Shown here in pieces: positions 1 through 12,059 of a DNA stretch of 64,000 nt. The notes below the pieces were generated by a model. That model saw only the letters and a program-made list of their open reading frames with translations, did no database searches and was not told the DNA's origin. Numbering within the stretch: position 1 is the stretch's first letter; each line of letters opens with the position of its first letter. Location: NCBI RefSeq assembly GCF_963678635.1, contig NC_087064.1:17847802-17911801 (forward strand), in the 5' to 3' direction. The stretch comes from Symsagittifera roscoffensis (taxonomy: Eukaryota; Xenacoelomorpha; Acoela; Convolutidae). The position numbers and the translations under genes were made by a program.

Positions 1-2531
1 GGAAGAGGGACACATTGCGCTGAAGGACGAAATGAAGTTCGCCACAAGGAAGTATCGAGCACCTTACGGATTGGAACAGGTGGAAATGAGGCAAGAAGGG
101 AAGGAGCTGGATGCGGCAGGCTCGTTGTATGTAGCCCTGACGGAGTATAAAAAGCAAGACCCCGCGGCACCCTCACCCCTGTCGGTGGGCACTCCTGGAG
201 ACAGGAGAACTGGCCCTGTAGAATATCGATTCAGGAAGATACTCGAGAGAAGACAGGCCGAATCGGGAGAAGAGAGCATGGACGAAACTCTCAGTGAAAC
301 GGGGGAGGAAATGGAAGTGGGGAATACGCCTGAGCCGAAACCAGCAGAGGTGGATTTCACTGCCCAAGAGCTGCCGCGGGACTTGAGCGGAGACGATTGG
401 GCGGACAGCGCCACGCCACCACTGACCTCATCCCCCCGTAAGAACCTGGAGCTACCATTGACAGGTGAGACTTCTAACATGGGAATGATACTCTTGAGTG
501 CTGAAGAAAGGTAAAAGAATACATTTGAGGGGAATAAAGACATGTTTCTGGGGACTCTAGATGAGAAGGCGTGGCAGGATTTCTTGAGTGAATTTGATCA
601 GGAGATGAAGAGCGAGACCACGCTGGATGACTTTAAGGAAGAACTGTGGAACACGGTGGTCAAGTTTGGAGAACCAGTGTTGATGGCCACCGGACTGGAT
701 GAGAAAGCAAGAAAGGAGTTGCTGAGCAAGATGGTCAAGTTGAGGGAGACGCGACGGAAGACCAAAGATGATGAATGTAAAGACGGCTCTACTCTGAAGA
801 AAAAGACTGATGATAAAATAATTAAAATTGAAGGGGAGGATAAGATTAAGACTAGTAATATGATTAAGAATACTACTATCCTTAAGGCTCGAGCAGGGGG
901 AGGCACGAGTTGGAAGGGTCGGACCGGGACGGAGAGATCGAATCTGTGATGGTAGTGACGACACCCTCAAGCAAAGGGATGAAGTCTCGAAAAAGGAAGC
1001 GGGAGGTGGAGGAGTTGAGCAGCCCGTCGGTGGATGCTGTTTCGGAGAAGAACTTGAGGGAGACCGCCCCCATGATCTTGGCGCGGTGGAAGACTACAGC
1101 CTACAAGAGTAGCTCCGGACCAAGGAGGCTAACCGAAATAGCGAAAGAAATAGAGGTCTCGACAAGTCTGGTAACGGAGGAGGACTTCAAACCTCAGAAG
1201 GCAGGTTCGAAAAAGGGTTCGACGAGCGGACAAACCTGGGAAGTGGATGTGGGCAGAGAATGGATCTCGAGCGAACATCAGGCTGTTGGCAAACAAGTGT
1301 CCAATGACCCTCTTGAGAAGAACGCGACGAGAAATACGGCTCGACCTTTGTGGGTGGCCCTAGAAACGATGAAGGAATTGGAGGACTGTTTGAAGAAGCT
1401 TGATCAAGGGGTTTCCCGCAAGCGTCGCAATTGGGATACTCAACAGAAAGCCGAAGTCAACAAACTGGAGTTGGGAAGTCAGCTAAAGCGAACTTGGCAG
1501 AGCCTGTTGCGAGTTTATTTTGAGGAGGCGATGAGAACACCGTCATCAGCATTGCCTCTAATGGCGAATCCCTTTGTCAGAACCGCGGGACAACTGATGT
1601 ACGCATGGAGCTTAATGGGAATAGAGTTGGAGGTCTTGACTTCATGTGACAAATTGAAGGTAGGCAATAAAAACCGGAGTACGGGAATTGAGAAGGAGGA
1701 TGACTCGAGACAATCCCTGGAGAATCATAGAAAACTGGATGAGATACGAAGATTCCACAACAAGAAATTTGAAGAGGGGCATAATGTGCATCGCAACTTA
1801 GCTTTGACTGAGGGTTACGCGAGACCCAATAAAAAGGGAGAGTATCAATACGTGTCTGGAGTGATGGGAATAGCGTATAATCCTTTCTTGAATTCAGAAG
1901 CCGCGAGCGCTTACAGGAATCATGAGGTGGCGGAGCTCTTGAAATTTTGGACGGAGAAGATAATCGTAATCGATCCAACGGAAAGGGAGAAACCGAGCCT
2001 GGGCATTATCACCGAGCCAAAGGTGATAAGCGTGCCGCGCTCGACCAAAAGAATAGAATTGAGAATGGGAAACGGAAATGGCATGATGACTACGAATTTG
2101 GGAACGGTTTGGAAATTACTGAGACCTTCCTGGTGTCCCCATCCCCATGCGAGCTTGATTGAAGAAGTCACGGAACGAGTAAGGCTAACACCGACAAAAG
2201 ATGAGGATCTGGGAACGTTGGACGTGATACACAAATTGATCCTACCACAGAGTAAAGAGTCGATGGGACAACGAGTAAGCTGGGATCGGTAAAGAAGTTG
2301 GAGCCTGGTAGCTGTCTTGACTTGACGTGCGGAGGCGGAGGGCTCACCTGTGATGGACGATCTTGTGTCAGAATACAATCTTTTCAGGGAGAGGACCTAG
2401 TCACTTGGTTTGGTGATATAACAGAAAGAGAGAAGAGCGAGGTGCAGATAATGGCTGAGTGTTATACGAACACCACAGTGAATATAGCAACGGCGCTGGG
2501 ATTTTTCTAGAATGTGTAGTCTGCAATCACT
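1..2531 (+). pseudogene. Decayed fragment of giant-element ORF3
   Basis: This stretch encodes, in broken form, roughly residues 1590 to 2510 of the 2959-residue ORF3 found intact at 47329-56208. Shared landmarks include MKFATRKY, ESMDETLSE, NPFVRTAGQLM and CDGRSCVRI. The frame is open from base 2, so the fragment continues left of the window. Damage visible: an in-frame TAA at 512-514, one G lost from a G-run near 897-902 (five G where the intact copy has six), an in-frame loss of about 65 codons near 1672, a frameshift near 2270-2300, and a 2-base loss that creates a TAG at 2508. It then runs into the N gap. It is a dead, diverged relative of the element at the right end, in the opposite orientation. 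Its function is unknown because this half of ORF3 has no domain I recognise. Confidence 0.88.
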
Positions 2532-2731
2532 NNNNNNNNNNNNNNNNNNNNNNNNNNNNNNNNNNNNNNNNNNNNNNNNNNNNNNNNNNNNNNNNNNNNN
2601 NNNNNNNNNNNNNNNNNNNNNNNNNNNNNNNNNNNNNNNNNNNNNNNNNNNNNNNNNNNNNNNNNNNNNNNNNNNNNNNNNNNNNNNNNNNNNNNNNNNN
2701 NNNNNNNNNNNNNNNNNNNNNNNNNNNNNNN
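2532..2731. other. Assembly gap (200 N)
   Basis: A run of exactly 200 N. The second gap in the window has the same length, so this is a fixed-size scaffold gap and not a measured distance. The sequence on its two sides is unrelated: giant-element ORF3 on the left, polymerase B remnant on the right. Confidence 0.98.
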
Positions 2732-3905
2732 GTGAAAGTTACTGATATTGAGTTGGAAACGTTATATGACAGTGATATGTTGCTAATCTGTGAGAAAGCA
2801 GTTAGGGGAAGTTTGAATGGAATTGGTAATAAAGATACTTGAAAGGAAATTACCATTACCTACCAGATTACGATGAAAACCAGGCATCAACATGCGGTTT
2901 GTTTTTGGATGTCATGATTGAGTTTGAAGCTAATATGATCAAGAATATGCCAGAGGGAGGATTTAATTTGGTTGAAAATCATTGGAAGAAATACTTCGTT
3001 GCACTGATGAATCCGATACCAGTTTGTTTTGTTATCGTGAATCTTGAGTACCTGCAAGAATATCCCAAATGGAAGAATTTCACATTTCACCTGGAAGAAT
3101 TTTTATGTCTAACAGGATTTAAAAATCAAGAAAGTTACTGGCTTTTTACAGTTTATGGGACGTTATATCGAGTTAACTAAAAAGGTGCGAAAAAATGAGT
3201 AATTATTAAATTTTAAAAGAAACTTTTTAAAGCTTCCTAGCAGCTCATGTTTCGGGAAAACCATGGAGAAATTGAGGCAACGCCGAAGCATGATGATGAT
3301 AACAAACCAAAATGAGGCTACTTTTTTGTAACAACATCAATTGTAATCGGTTTAAGGTGTTCTCAAAAAATTTATTTGTTATAACAATGACGAGCAAAAT
3401 ATGATGTGGAATAAACCAACTTATCTTGATGCAACCATTTTAGAATTATCGAAACTACAGTTATATACATTCCATTACGAAGAAAAGGTCCCGCTCTGTG
3501 GTCAACCGTCTCGAGTGCTCAATAAAGATTAAAAAACCATAAAGATTAAAAAACCAAAAAACTCGGACGAATTGAATGGAGCTAGGATTTGCAAAGAAAT
3601 CTTTCTGACGCCAAAAGTTAATTTAAGTATTTTAATTTACCTTTTCAAGGATTTTCAAACACAAATCAAATCCAGTGCTAAAGGAATTGCTCAAGAAATG
3701 AAAAAGGACTTTACATCATGAAAAATATAAATCCGTTTTGTTGAGCAATGCAGAACTAAAAGTTTCTGTGATAACAATTAGCAGAGCTCATCACAAAAGT
3801 TATGTTCAAAAGGTGAATAATTTAACTCTATCAGCATACGAAAACAAATTTTTCTACAATGATGTTGGAGTGAGATCTTTTGGACATTATCAGATAGCTT
3901 TTAAC
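2732..3905 (+). pseudogene. Polinton/Maverick-type DNA polymerase B remnant
   Basis: Broken coding pieces in more than one plus frame resemble the palm and C-terminal part of the protein-primed family B DNA polymerase of Polinton/Maverick elements. In order I see AVRGSLNGIGNKD and PDYDENQAS, a degraded form of the conserved aspartate-containing palm block (LFLDVMIEF) followed by MPEGGFNLVEN, then near 3420 NKPTYLDATILELSKLQLY, and near 3740-3900 AELKVSVITISRAHHKSY and FFYNDVGVRSFGHYQ. The open stretch 2839-3180 starts at TTG and is only a fragment. At least two frame changes and several stops separate the pieces. The exonuclease part is missing, lost or hidden in the adjacent gap. No integrase, capsid or terminal inverted repeat was seen. 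The assignment rests on block order and spacing, without a search. Confidence 0.62.
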
Positions 3906-6560
3906 TAGCTTTTCAGCGTAGTTTTCCGGAAACTTTGAGGCCAATTGCATCCGTGGATGAAAAAAAAATCAAGAAAAAAGCATGGAGGAACTAGAGTTTT
4001 TGCCACAGGAGACGACAGACTGGATAGCGACGAGTAGGCTATTGTTTGAAATGCTAAAGTCAGTAAAAATCCATTTTGGAAGCATGCCTTCATCTTTTTT
4101 GAATCGCAAGAAGATTTACTATTTTTGGCAAAATAATCAGGAATGAGGGAATGTTGACGTTAACTTCAAAAAACCAACTAGACAAAACATTTTAAAAACC
4201 TTCAAATGGTGGTCGGAACCAAAAACGGGAAACTTTTGTTGATTGGAAAAAAAAATCAAATAAAGCAAGCTCGCGTTATAACTGCGAAGATTGACATGGA
4301 ACATCTCTCTTTGTCGCAAATATTTCAGAGAAATTTGTGGCCTTACCTTAAACAAAATTTGTACTTAAAAAAGTTTTATTTAAAATTACAAGCTTTACAA
4401 GTTTAGTATTTAATAAATTAAATTGGCTCAACTTCGACTAACTTTGTTATTGATCAATTTAATATTTTTCAGTTTAATTTTTTTTTGAAAAGAGTTGAAA
4501 GTTCGAATAAACAAAATAACACCTTTGGAACGCCTGTAAAACGTCAAAAACATATCAGATAAAACTAGAGGTTTTTCTGAAAATTTTTTCAAAAAAAAGA
4601 ACGTTTTTAATATCTAATATCTTTAAAATAATTATTTCGAAAAATCAGGGCTATGAACGAACAGAAGAAATAGCAATGAAGATTAAATAAGAGCAGTTTT
4701 TAAACTTAAGCTGAACCTTGATGTGTAAGAACGTTCCTAGCTGCATCCAACTTTCAAACAATTGAAAGCCATTATTTTGCTGCATTACAACGAATTTTCA
4801 ACTTTGCATATTCGGCAATGTTTATACGGGTGCTCGTAAAACCTCAGGCTCAAACATGTTCCTCTTTGTGCCAAGGCGTTAGAATAGGATCAGGAACACT
4901 TTTTGCATAGTTTCGATTTTTTTGAAAAAGGTAAAAACAAGAGACTTTTATGAACGGCCAGGACGATTAACTTTCTAGGTACTGGCCACGACATTGAAGT
5001 TATGAGAAAATAGCGCCACGAAGCATTTCAGAAAATTTGAAAGTTTACAAACGTTGCAAGTTTATGCCACGATATTGGAAATTTCCCTTGATTAAATGCT
5101 CTAATGAAAGCAAGCTGAAAAAACGCATAGAGCTCTTTACATATATTTAGTTATGTTCAACAAATTAGTAACCAAGTCTTCAAAAGAGAGGCAACTTTGT
5201 CGAAATTTAGTCGAAACAATAAGTCAAAACCTCGATCCGGATAACCGGATTTTCGCGCCTAATTTTTCTGACCACCAAATTTCATGACGGCAATGAACTG
5301 AACGCACAACAGGGACCCAACGCAAAACAGGCTACCAGATTCAAATGTACTATTTATTTATGTACCTGGTTTGAAAAACTTATGTTTTTGAAACTGTCTT
5401 TTTGTTCCGACCATTGAAAATGGGGAGGAACTTTGGATTCGGGTGTGTTTTAGTATCTTTTCCACGCAAAATCAGCTACCACAAATAATCATCGGACAGA
5501 GTTGAGTGAAATATCATAGTAAGCCCCTTTCAATCGTGATTCGAACGACATCAGAAATTTCAAAAAAAAATAGTCAGATAGTAAGTAATTGCAATAACTT
5601 ATTTAAGCTTAATTTAAGCCGTAAAAACATAGTTTTACTCAACTAAAGGTAGTTTTTGGAATTTTTCATCGCAATTTTGGGAATCAAAAATTTAAAAATT
5701 CAAAACAAAGTTCTCAAAAAAAAAATTTATTTAATTTTTGAAATTTTTTTTTCAATTTTTTTTTCGTTTTTCTAGTCATTTTTCTTCAAAAACTGTTTTC
5801 TAATTGACTTATTTTGCTATGAATCTCAAATATGCGTAAGTTTGATTTTTAGTTTTTTTTTATCACAACATGCAGAAAGAAACGACACCAATTTGAGATA
5901 ACAGTTTTGTATTTTTATAAGACTGTGGTCGGAACATTCTCTGCTACTTGCACAGTAATCGGCTATCCTTGCTCTGGTTTTATATTCTTCTCTAAAAAGG
6001 ATTTGTTTCTTGCGTCTTTCAGCGACAATCACTGCATAAACAATGAATATTTTCAAGTTTTGACTTTTTGGTCATTAGGACACATGCTACACTGCTTATA
6101 GGAAATGGTGTTTGATTTTCTTAAAATCTTCAATTTGCAATTATTTTCAGCCTCTTAAATGATGTGAAGTTTCCTTCTGATAAACAACAACTGGAGAGTT
6201 GTTTGCACAATAACATTCATGCATCATACTTTTGAAAAAAAATGTTTGCCAGAATTTTTCTATCTGATATTATACTAGATTCCCGAAGGGAAGAGAAAAC
6301 ACGTATTTGTCCTAGTGTTAGCTTTGATAGATGCCAATATAGAACAAAATTAATGAGCAAATTCAGTTACTTTTCTAATGCATATTAATTTTGCCACCAG
6401 CGACTCAATTGTTTGAAAAAATTGTTCAGTTAAATAAATAAAAAAATATATCAGAAACTAAAATAACAATTCAGTTTTCTAAATATTGTCATACAAAGAA
6501 TTTTTCCCAATATTCTTAAGAAATTCGTAACTAAGCCAAAGACATACGGACTGCTTTTCC
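3906..6560. other. AT-rich intergenic stretch, no gene seen
   Basis: Very AT-rich with long A and T runs. Short open stretches (4206-4406 plus, 4137-4355 minus, 5826-6056 minus, 5907-6101 plus) show no recognisable domain and no plausible splice partners. The first few hundred bases could still be unrecognised Polinton sequence. I see no RNA gene or clear terminal repeat. Confidence 0.6.
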
Positions 6561-6593
6561 GTGCAGTTTTTATTAACCCTGTTAAAATCAATC

Positions 6594-9429
6594 ATGCGTA
6601 CCTCCAAATTAGCAGTTTCTGTTCTATCTCTGAATGCATTTCTCACTTTTGTACTACTATGTCATCAATTTGCAACGCAAAATTCACAAGCGGACAGAAA
6701 GAACTCGAGAGATCACGTAATCAGCTGGCCTCAGTTTCAGAACTTCATCGTGCCCGATGGGTCCAAAACTTGTCATGTAAACGACACCAGTTATCACCAG
6801 TTGATAGGGATGGAATATTTTCCCAACTTGTTGGAGACGTTCAATGTACCTCGTCTTGAGAGTCCACTTCTTCCAAGGTAACTTCAAGTATGAACAGAAA
6901 TTTATTCGTCCGCGGCTATTGGTAGCATTTTAAGAAGCGGCAGAGCTTAGTGCCATAATATTTAAGAATAGAAACAAATTGATTTAGCAACGCAAAGCAA
7001 GCAAACGACCATATTTTAGAGGGTCTGGGATTCAATATGGAATGTTTTACTAAGCAAAAAATCTTGATAAAAATACCTTGCGACGATTTCTAGCTGTTCT
7101 AATTGCGATGGGGTGTCGCTTGTAAAAAAAATTTACCGTACAATTTACGATATGGGGTTTGTACAAGAACAGTCCCAGTATCTGAAACTATTAACTGAAA
7201 AAAAAACTTTTTGAAGTCCAGCATATGAATAAATGCCGTATCCATGTTAAAAGTTCTATGTAAACATACCTTCAAAAATTATTTCATAGGCCTCAATGGC
7301 TGTCGGATGATTCAGGGCTTTATCCTTATTGAAGCAGTCTTATAATAAAGCTTCATTGTGGCCATAAATCATTGTGTCTTTGTGTCGATGCTTCATTGTG
7401 TCTTTTTTCTGTGTTTTGGTGAAAACTCGACCTTTGACCACAATAAGACAGGAGAATTCTAATAAAATTTTCTCACAACTAGAAAATTTACATACTAGTT
7501 TAAAACTTTTCCCCAAAAATAAACTCCACTATTTTAGTTTAAAAAATTTGGTCGAAACTTAAATTTATCTGTTCAATGTTGAATTGACTACAGACGTATT
7601 AAGGTATCTCGAAAATCAAAAAATGAACACTCGTTTTTGAGCTATCGGCCGGCAACACAGGATCGACGGGACATGATTCTCATTCAGATAATTATAAGCG
7701 CTGATTTAATAAGGCGAGTAGCAGACAGAGCTGCTCTCTTCAAAATTCCAAATGATGAGTCCAACATGTAGAAAAATCCTAAAACAAGATTTTTTTTCCT
7801 GGCTAGTTTGACAGTTTTTGCGGCAATAAACGTCGTTAAAAATATCTTTGCTAGATGAGCACGAAAAAATTTAAAAGCACTTTTATAAGTTTAAGAGTAA
7901 CCTTAAGATGTTCAGCTTCTGTGTAATTGCTTGTTTTAAGAGCGATGTCAAAAAAAGACTATGACCTGTACATGCGGCTGCTGAATCTGACAGTGACAGT
8001 GTTTGAGGCCAACAACATCTCCTACACCATCAGTGCTGGCGGAGTCATAGGTACGGTAGGTACACTAATTTTCTCTCCCTCTCAATTCTTGCTCTCTCTT
8101 TCTCTCTCTCTCTCTCTCCCTCTCTCTCTTCTCCTCTCCTCTCTCTCCCTCTCTCTCTCCCTCTCTGTCTCTAGTTTTTAATACTAACTCAAAGCTTTTA
8201 AAACACACACGTTAATTCTCAATTTGAGTGCAAAGAACGTACCATAACCATAAAATTCCGAGATAGGTGACCTTATTTGCGACATAAATTTGAATAGTTA
8301 ACTAAGCATTCTATAACTTTGGCTAAGTCGGCTTATTTACGAGTCGACTTATAATTGTGAACAAAACATTTTGAGATGATGCCGATTTTTGATTGGCTAA
8401 TTCTAGCCAATCAGATTGAAGCAAAGTAGTTACAGTTCAAGATGTTGAAATAATGATTTTTGGGCGGAAGAAGTAAAAATATCCAAAGTTTGGAATATGA
8501 TATGTCATTCGGCCCATTTCGATGATTATATGGGGTATCTGATTTTGCGTAGAAAAAAATTCAAAACACACGCGAAGACAAAGTTCCTCCCCGTTTTCAA
8601 TGGTCAGAACAACAACGAGTCTAGGTGTAACTTGTTTGTGAAATATAATAATGGCTTACATACTTTGGAACGGACAAAATCACTTTCAACTATCTCAAGA
8701 TCCAGAAGAAGAAATTTAAAGCAATGGAACCCGGACGCAGAAAAGAAATTGAGAAACTTTTCGCTTTCTAAATGGAGCAAAGTTTATAATCTAATCTGGT
8801 ACACTTTTTCACTAACAGGTTCATACGTCATGCACGACATGCTCCCGTGGGACGATGACCTTGACATTTTGATCCACAATGACAGCAAGGCCAAGGTCAT
8901 CCACCTGTTCAAGGACGACCGTCACTATGGCATCCAGGGATACATGAACAAGTACCAGATGGGGAGAGTGATCAAATTGTTCTTCACTGATTCTGAGCCA
9001 ACTGTCAACCGTGTGTGGAACTGGCCTTTTCTGGACGTCGAAACTTACATAGAAGAAGGTGACCAGATAAGACTCGCTCACAGAAGTGACGTGGAGCGTA
9101 TCTATTGGCCGAAAAGTGCCTACTTTCCATTCCATCGAAGACCTTTTGGACCCCTGTGGTTGTATTTTCCTCATGACCCTGCCATTTATTTTAAGATCCA
9201 TTACAACCACCCTTTTTACTGCCAGAGACATTTCAAAGACCACAGACATGAAAATTGGCAGAAGGTGATCAAAGCCGACTGCGAACGACTGACACCTCAT
9301 TACCCCTTCGTCAGGCGGTCTCCTTTCGCCAACATCACACAAGAAACACTTCTGCTGAATGGAACCGAGCTGTACACTGTGTATATTAGTGAACCATACA
9401 GCAAGCCAAAATCTAAATTGGGCTGGTAG
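6594..9429 (+). CDS. LicD/fukutin-family membrane protein, three exons
   Basis: Spliced gene with exons 6594-6877, 7941-8050 and 8819-9429, 1005 nt including the TAG stop, for 334 residues. Donors are gtaac at 6878 and gtacg at 8051; acceptors end in ag at 7940 and 8818. Phases match at both junctions (AG|A gives Arg, G|GT gives Gly). Residues 1-25 are hydrophobic after MRTSK, fitting a type II signal anchor, so a Golgi lumenal enzyme is likely. An in-frame ATG at 6561 is an alternative start. Residues 101-132 hold the helical part and SAGGVIG (the usual GTLLG position); PWDDDLDI at 141-148 carries the acidic metal/nucleotide-binding cluster of LicD nucleotidyltransferase-fold proteins. Relatives (bacterial LicD, fukutin, FKRP) transfer phosphorylcholine or ribitol phosphate; the substrate here is unknown. 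Invertebrates often carry many divergent paralogues. It is the only intact host gene visible. Confidence 0.86.
8072..8174. repeat. CT-rich microsatellite in intron 2 of the LicD gene
   Basis: About 100 bases of almost pure (TC)n with CCC interruptions, starting 20 bases after the second donor. It could act as an internal polypyrimidine stretch, but the used acceptor is far downstream at 8818. Confidence 0.95.
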
Positions 9430-11480
9430 AAACAAATCTTCATCTAATCTGTGCCTTTTGTCATATATTTCAATTTAATATTATCATTTCTTTCTCGGTA
9501 TAAAATTCTTGGACTAATTTTAAAATAATGAAAGAAGCAGAGTCGGATTTAGCCCTCAACCCTCAGGAATTCGACCCACTATCCACCAATAGTGTCCCCT
9601 TCTAATGCTTTTATTGGACTTAGATTTTTGATCAGCCGACCCGAAAATTTTTCTAAAGGTGCCTATAGCGCCAACATGTCCTAATTTTGAGTGAGATGCC
9701 GCGTCGAATAGAGTCAACTTTTGTCAAAAACTAGAGGTTTTGAAAGAGTCCTGAAAAGCAACTTATTTGTCCCGAAAAAAAACAAGTCGACATAACTTAG
9801 CAATGAGTTTGTCCGTACACTCAAATACTAGCGCCTTTTTTTGAAGCAACAATAAAAATTTTTGATTAAAGCAAATAATTTTTCTGGATTGAAAACTTAA
9901 AGTTGCAACTGTCATTCAAATCTACTACACGGTAAAAGTTTTTACTGCTTTAGTTTTACTTTAAGCTTTCCATGTAGTGTTATCACGTATATTTTCAGTT
10001 TAACAAATGTAAATGGTTATTTAGACAGTAATTATTTAATTTAAAAAATTTTTGGTTTAGTTAAAAAAGAACATTTTTCAACATTTTGCGAGGAGAGCGA
10101 AAAACGGGGCTAAGCATTCGAAATATCAGTCCAAATCTCAGTTTCTTCAAAAGTAACTTTACTTCTTTAAAATAGCACTTTACTCCTTTAAAAACCACTC
10201 CGTTTAAAATAGCAGCCGAAATCTCAGTTTCTTCAAAAGTAACTTTACTCCTTTTTCACTTGAAATCAAAATTAGAAAAAAAACTCTGAAATGATGAAGA
10301 AAACTTGCATCTCAATCTCTCCAGATACAAAAAACAATATTCAAAGTTATTAGGACACTGTTCAAAAAAGTTAAACTGCTTTAAAATGATTTGTCAAATG
10401 ACTTAAAAATTAAAGAGCGCTTGAAAAAATAAAAAAAAATTGAAAAAATCAAACAAATATCGTAATAAACAAATTAGCTTGCCTTAATCGATTCTGCATT
10501 GAATGGTTTCTGAGCCGCATTAGACCGCATGATTTTTATCGCGTTTATTTAGCCTAATTAGCAACTATCGCAGCTCTAGCTCTCATTTATAATTGCTAAT
10601 TTTTTGGATTTAACTTGGTTAATAGGTTACGTGTGAAACAAGACTACTCGTATCGGGACAAAGCCCTGAATGTTCCGTTCCAACTGCCTTTTAAAGTCTA
10701 TGGAGCAGTAATAGCATAAAAAATTACATACAATAAAAATAAAAAAAACATTTTTTTTTATTTGAAATTTTTTGTGAAAATCATCCCCCCACACGCCATA
10801 TAAATAACAAAGTTATAAATTTCGCTCTTAGTAAAACGTCAATAAAAGCAATTCAACCAATTTGAAAAGATTTCTTATGCGGACTAAATCTCCGCTTACG
10901 CGTTAATAGCGCGAAATATATCGCGCGTTAATTGTCCCAAATGGGCCAAAAAGGCAATCTTTAAACCACCATAACATTACGAAAAACAATCACAGGTGAA
11001 GTATCTTTTCAAGTTTAAGCTCAAGGTAACAATACTTTTCGAATGATGTAATCAAATTCCGTGAAAAATGGCTAGTTAAAAAGTCAAAACTTGTCTGAAG
11101 AAAAGCCCACCCCGAGCATAACCATTCCGTTACTTCCGTTACGCAAGTCGGAACAAAATGCCAAATTATAAATTAGATCAAGCTTTTTAGGAGTTTTTTC
11201 GAATATATTTTGTTAATATTTCGTATAAAAAATTACTTCGGTGAAAAACTCTTCATTACGAGGCCAAACTGTGCACTGGATAGGCGCACATTTTTGTGTC
11301 TGTATGTTCCTGGATTCCAGAGACAAGTATTTAAACATATTCCAAAATAAAAGTGGATTCGACTTAGAAGATTTACGTGTATTTCGCGTACATATACTTG
11401 TAACGCAAATTCTAGCGGAACATTTAATTTGTTGCGAATTCCGCTGCAAGCAAATATAGCTAGTTGATCTGGATTCCTCA

Positions 11481-11597
11481 ACTGTAACTGGATTCAGCGA
11501 AATGTAAGTGCAATCCGCAAATGTAAGTGGAATCCGCAAATGTAAGTGGAATCCGGAAAATATGTAAGCGGAATCCGCAAACTGTAAAGGAATTGAG
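11481..11597. repeat. 19-bp tandem repeat, about six units
   Basis: Consecutive units with core TGTAAGTGGAATCCGCAA, each slightly altered, the outer ones most degraded. Lies in a non-coding stretch. Confidence 0.9.
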
Positions 11598-11843
11598 AAA
11601 ACGTTTATTACTCAACTTGCATATGCACTTGCGGAAATTAAAAGCAAGGACTTAATCATTGTCAGAGGAATACACGAACAAATCTTAAGACATTGGTTAA
11701 CTAAATCGATGGATGTCACACTTTAGTATTTGCAAGCAGTTATTGGGTTCATAGTTTTGGAAACACAACACCGAATAAATTCATTGGGTTATTTCGGTAC
11801 TTGGGTTAATTCAGTATTGGTTTGACATATCGCCGATTTATGT

Positions 11844-11910
11844 CAGTACTTGGGATTCAGTAATTGAGATCCAGTATTTGGGATTTTGTATTTGAGATTC
11901 AGTAATTGGG
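11844..11910. repeat. Short degenerate tandem repeat
   Basis: Alternating GGGATTCAGTAATTG and CAGTATTTGGG phrases, two to three imperfect copies. Looser copies of the same phrase occur just upstream from about 11740. Confidence 0.65.
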
Positions 11911-12059
11911 AGCGTGAATTCAAATCACTTTGTTCACTGGATGTAAATAGTCTAAATAATCAATTTCAGTGAATTAGTATTAGATAAAAATTTTTGAACT
12001 TGAATTACAGCAGAACTAAATTTCAAGAGCAAAAGCACCAAAATATAGTCCTGAAAATG

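Noticed and set aside
2459-2856. ORFs spanning the N gap
   Set aside because: They exist only because N is translated as X. The two sides belong to different elements.
5826-6101. Overlapping short ORFs on both strands
   Set aside because: No domain, no splice partners, AT-rich context. Treated as chance.
8497-8818. N-terminal extension of LicD exon 3 from ATG 8497
   Set aside because: The frame is open by chance within intron 2. A good acceptor at 8818 joins in phase with exon 2 and gives the family pattern, while 8497-8818 resembles no LicD sequence.
10900-10935. Second BEL LTR suggested by CGCG-rich phrases
   Set aside because: Only a few bases match the LTR at 17230. No extended similarity.
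11213-11539. 108-codon minus ORF
   Set aside because: Runs through the 19-bp tandem repeat and has no recognisable domain.
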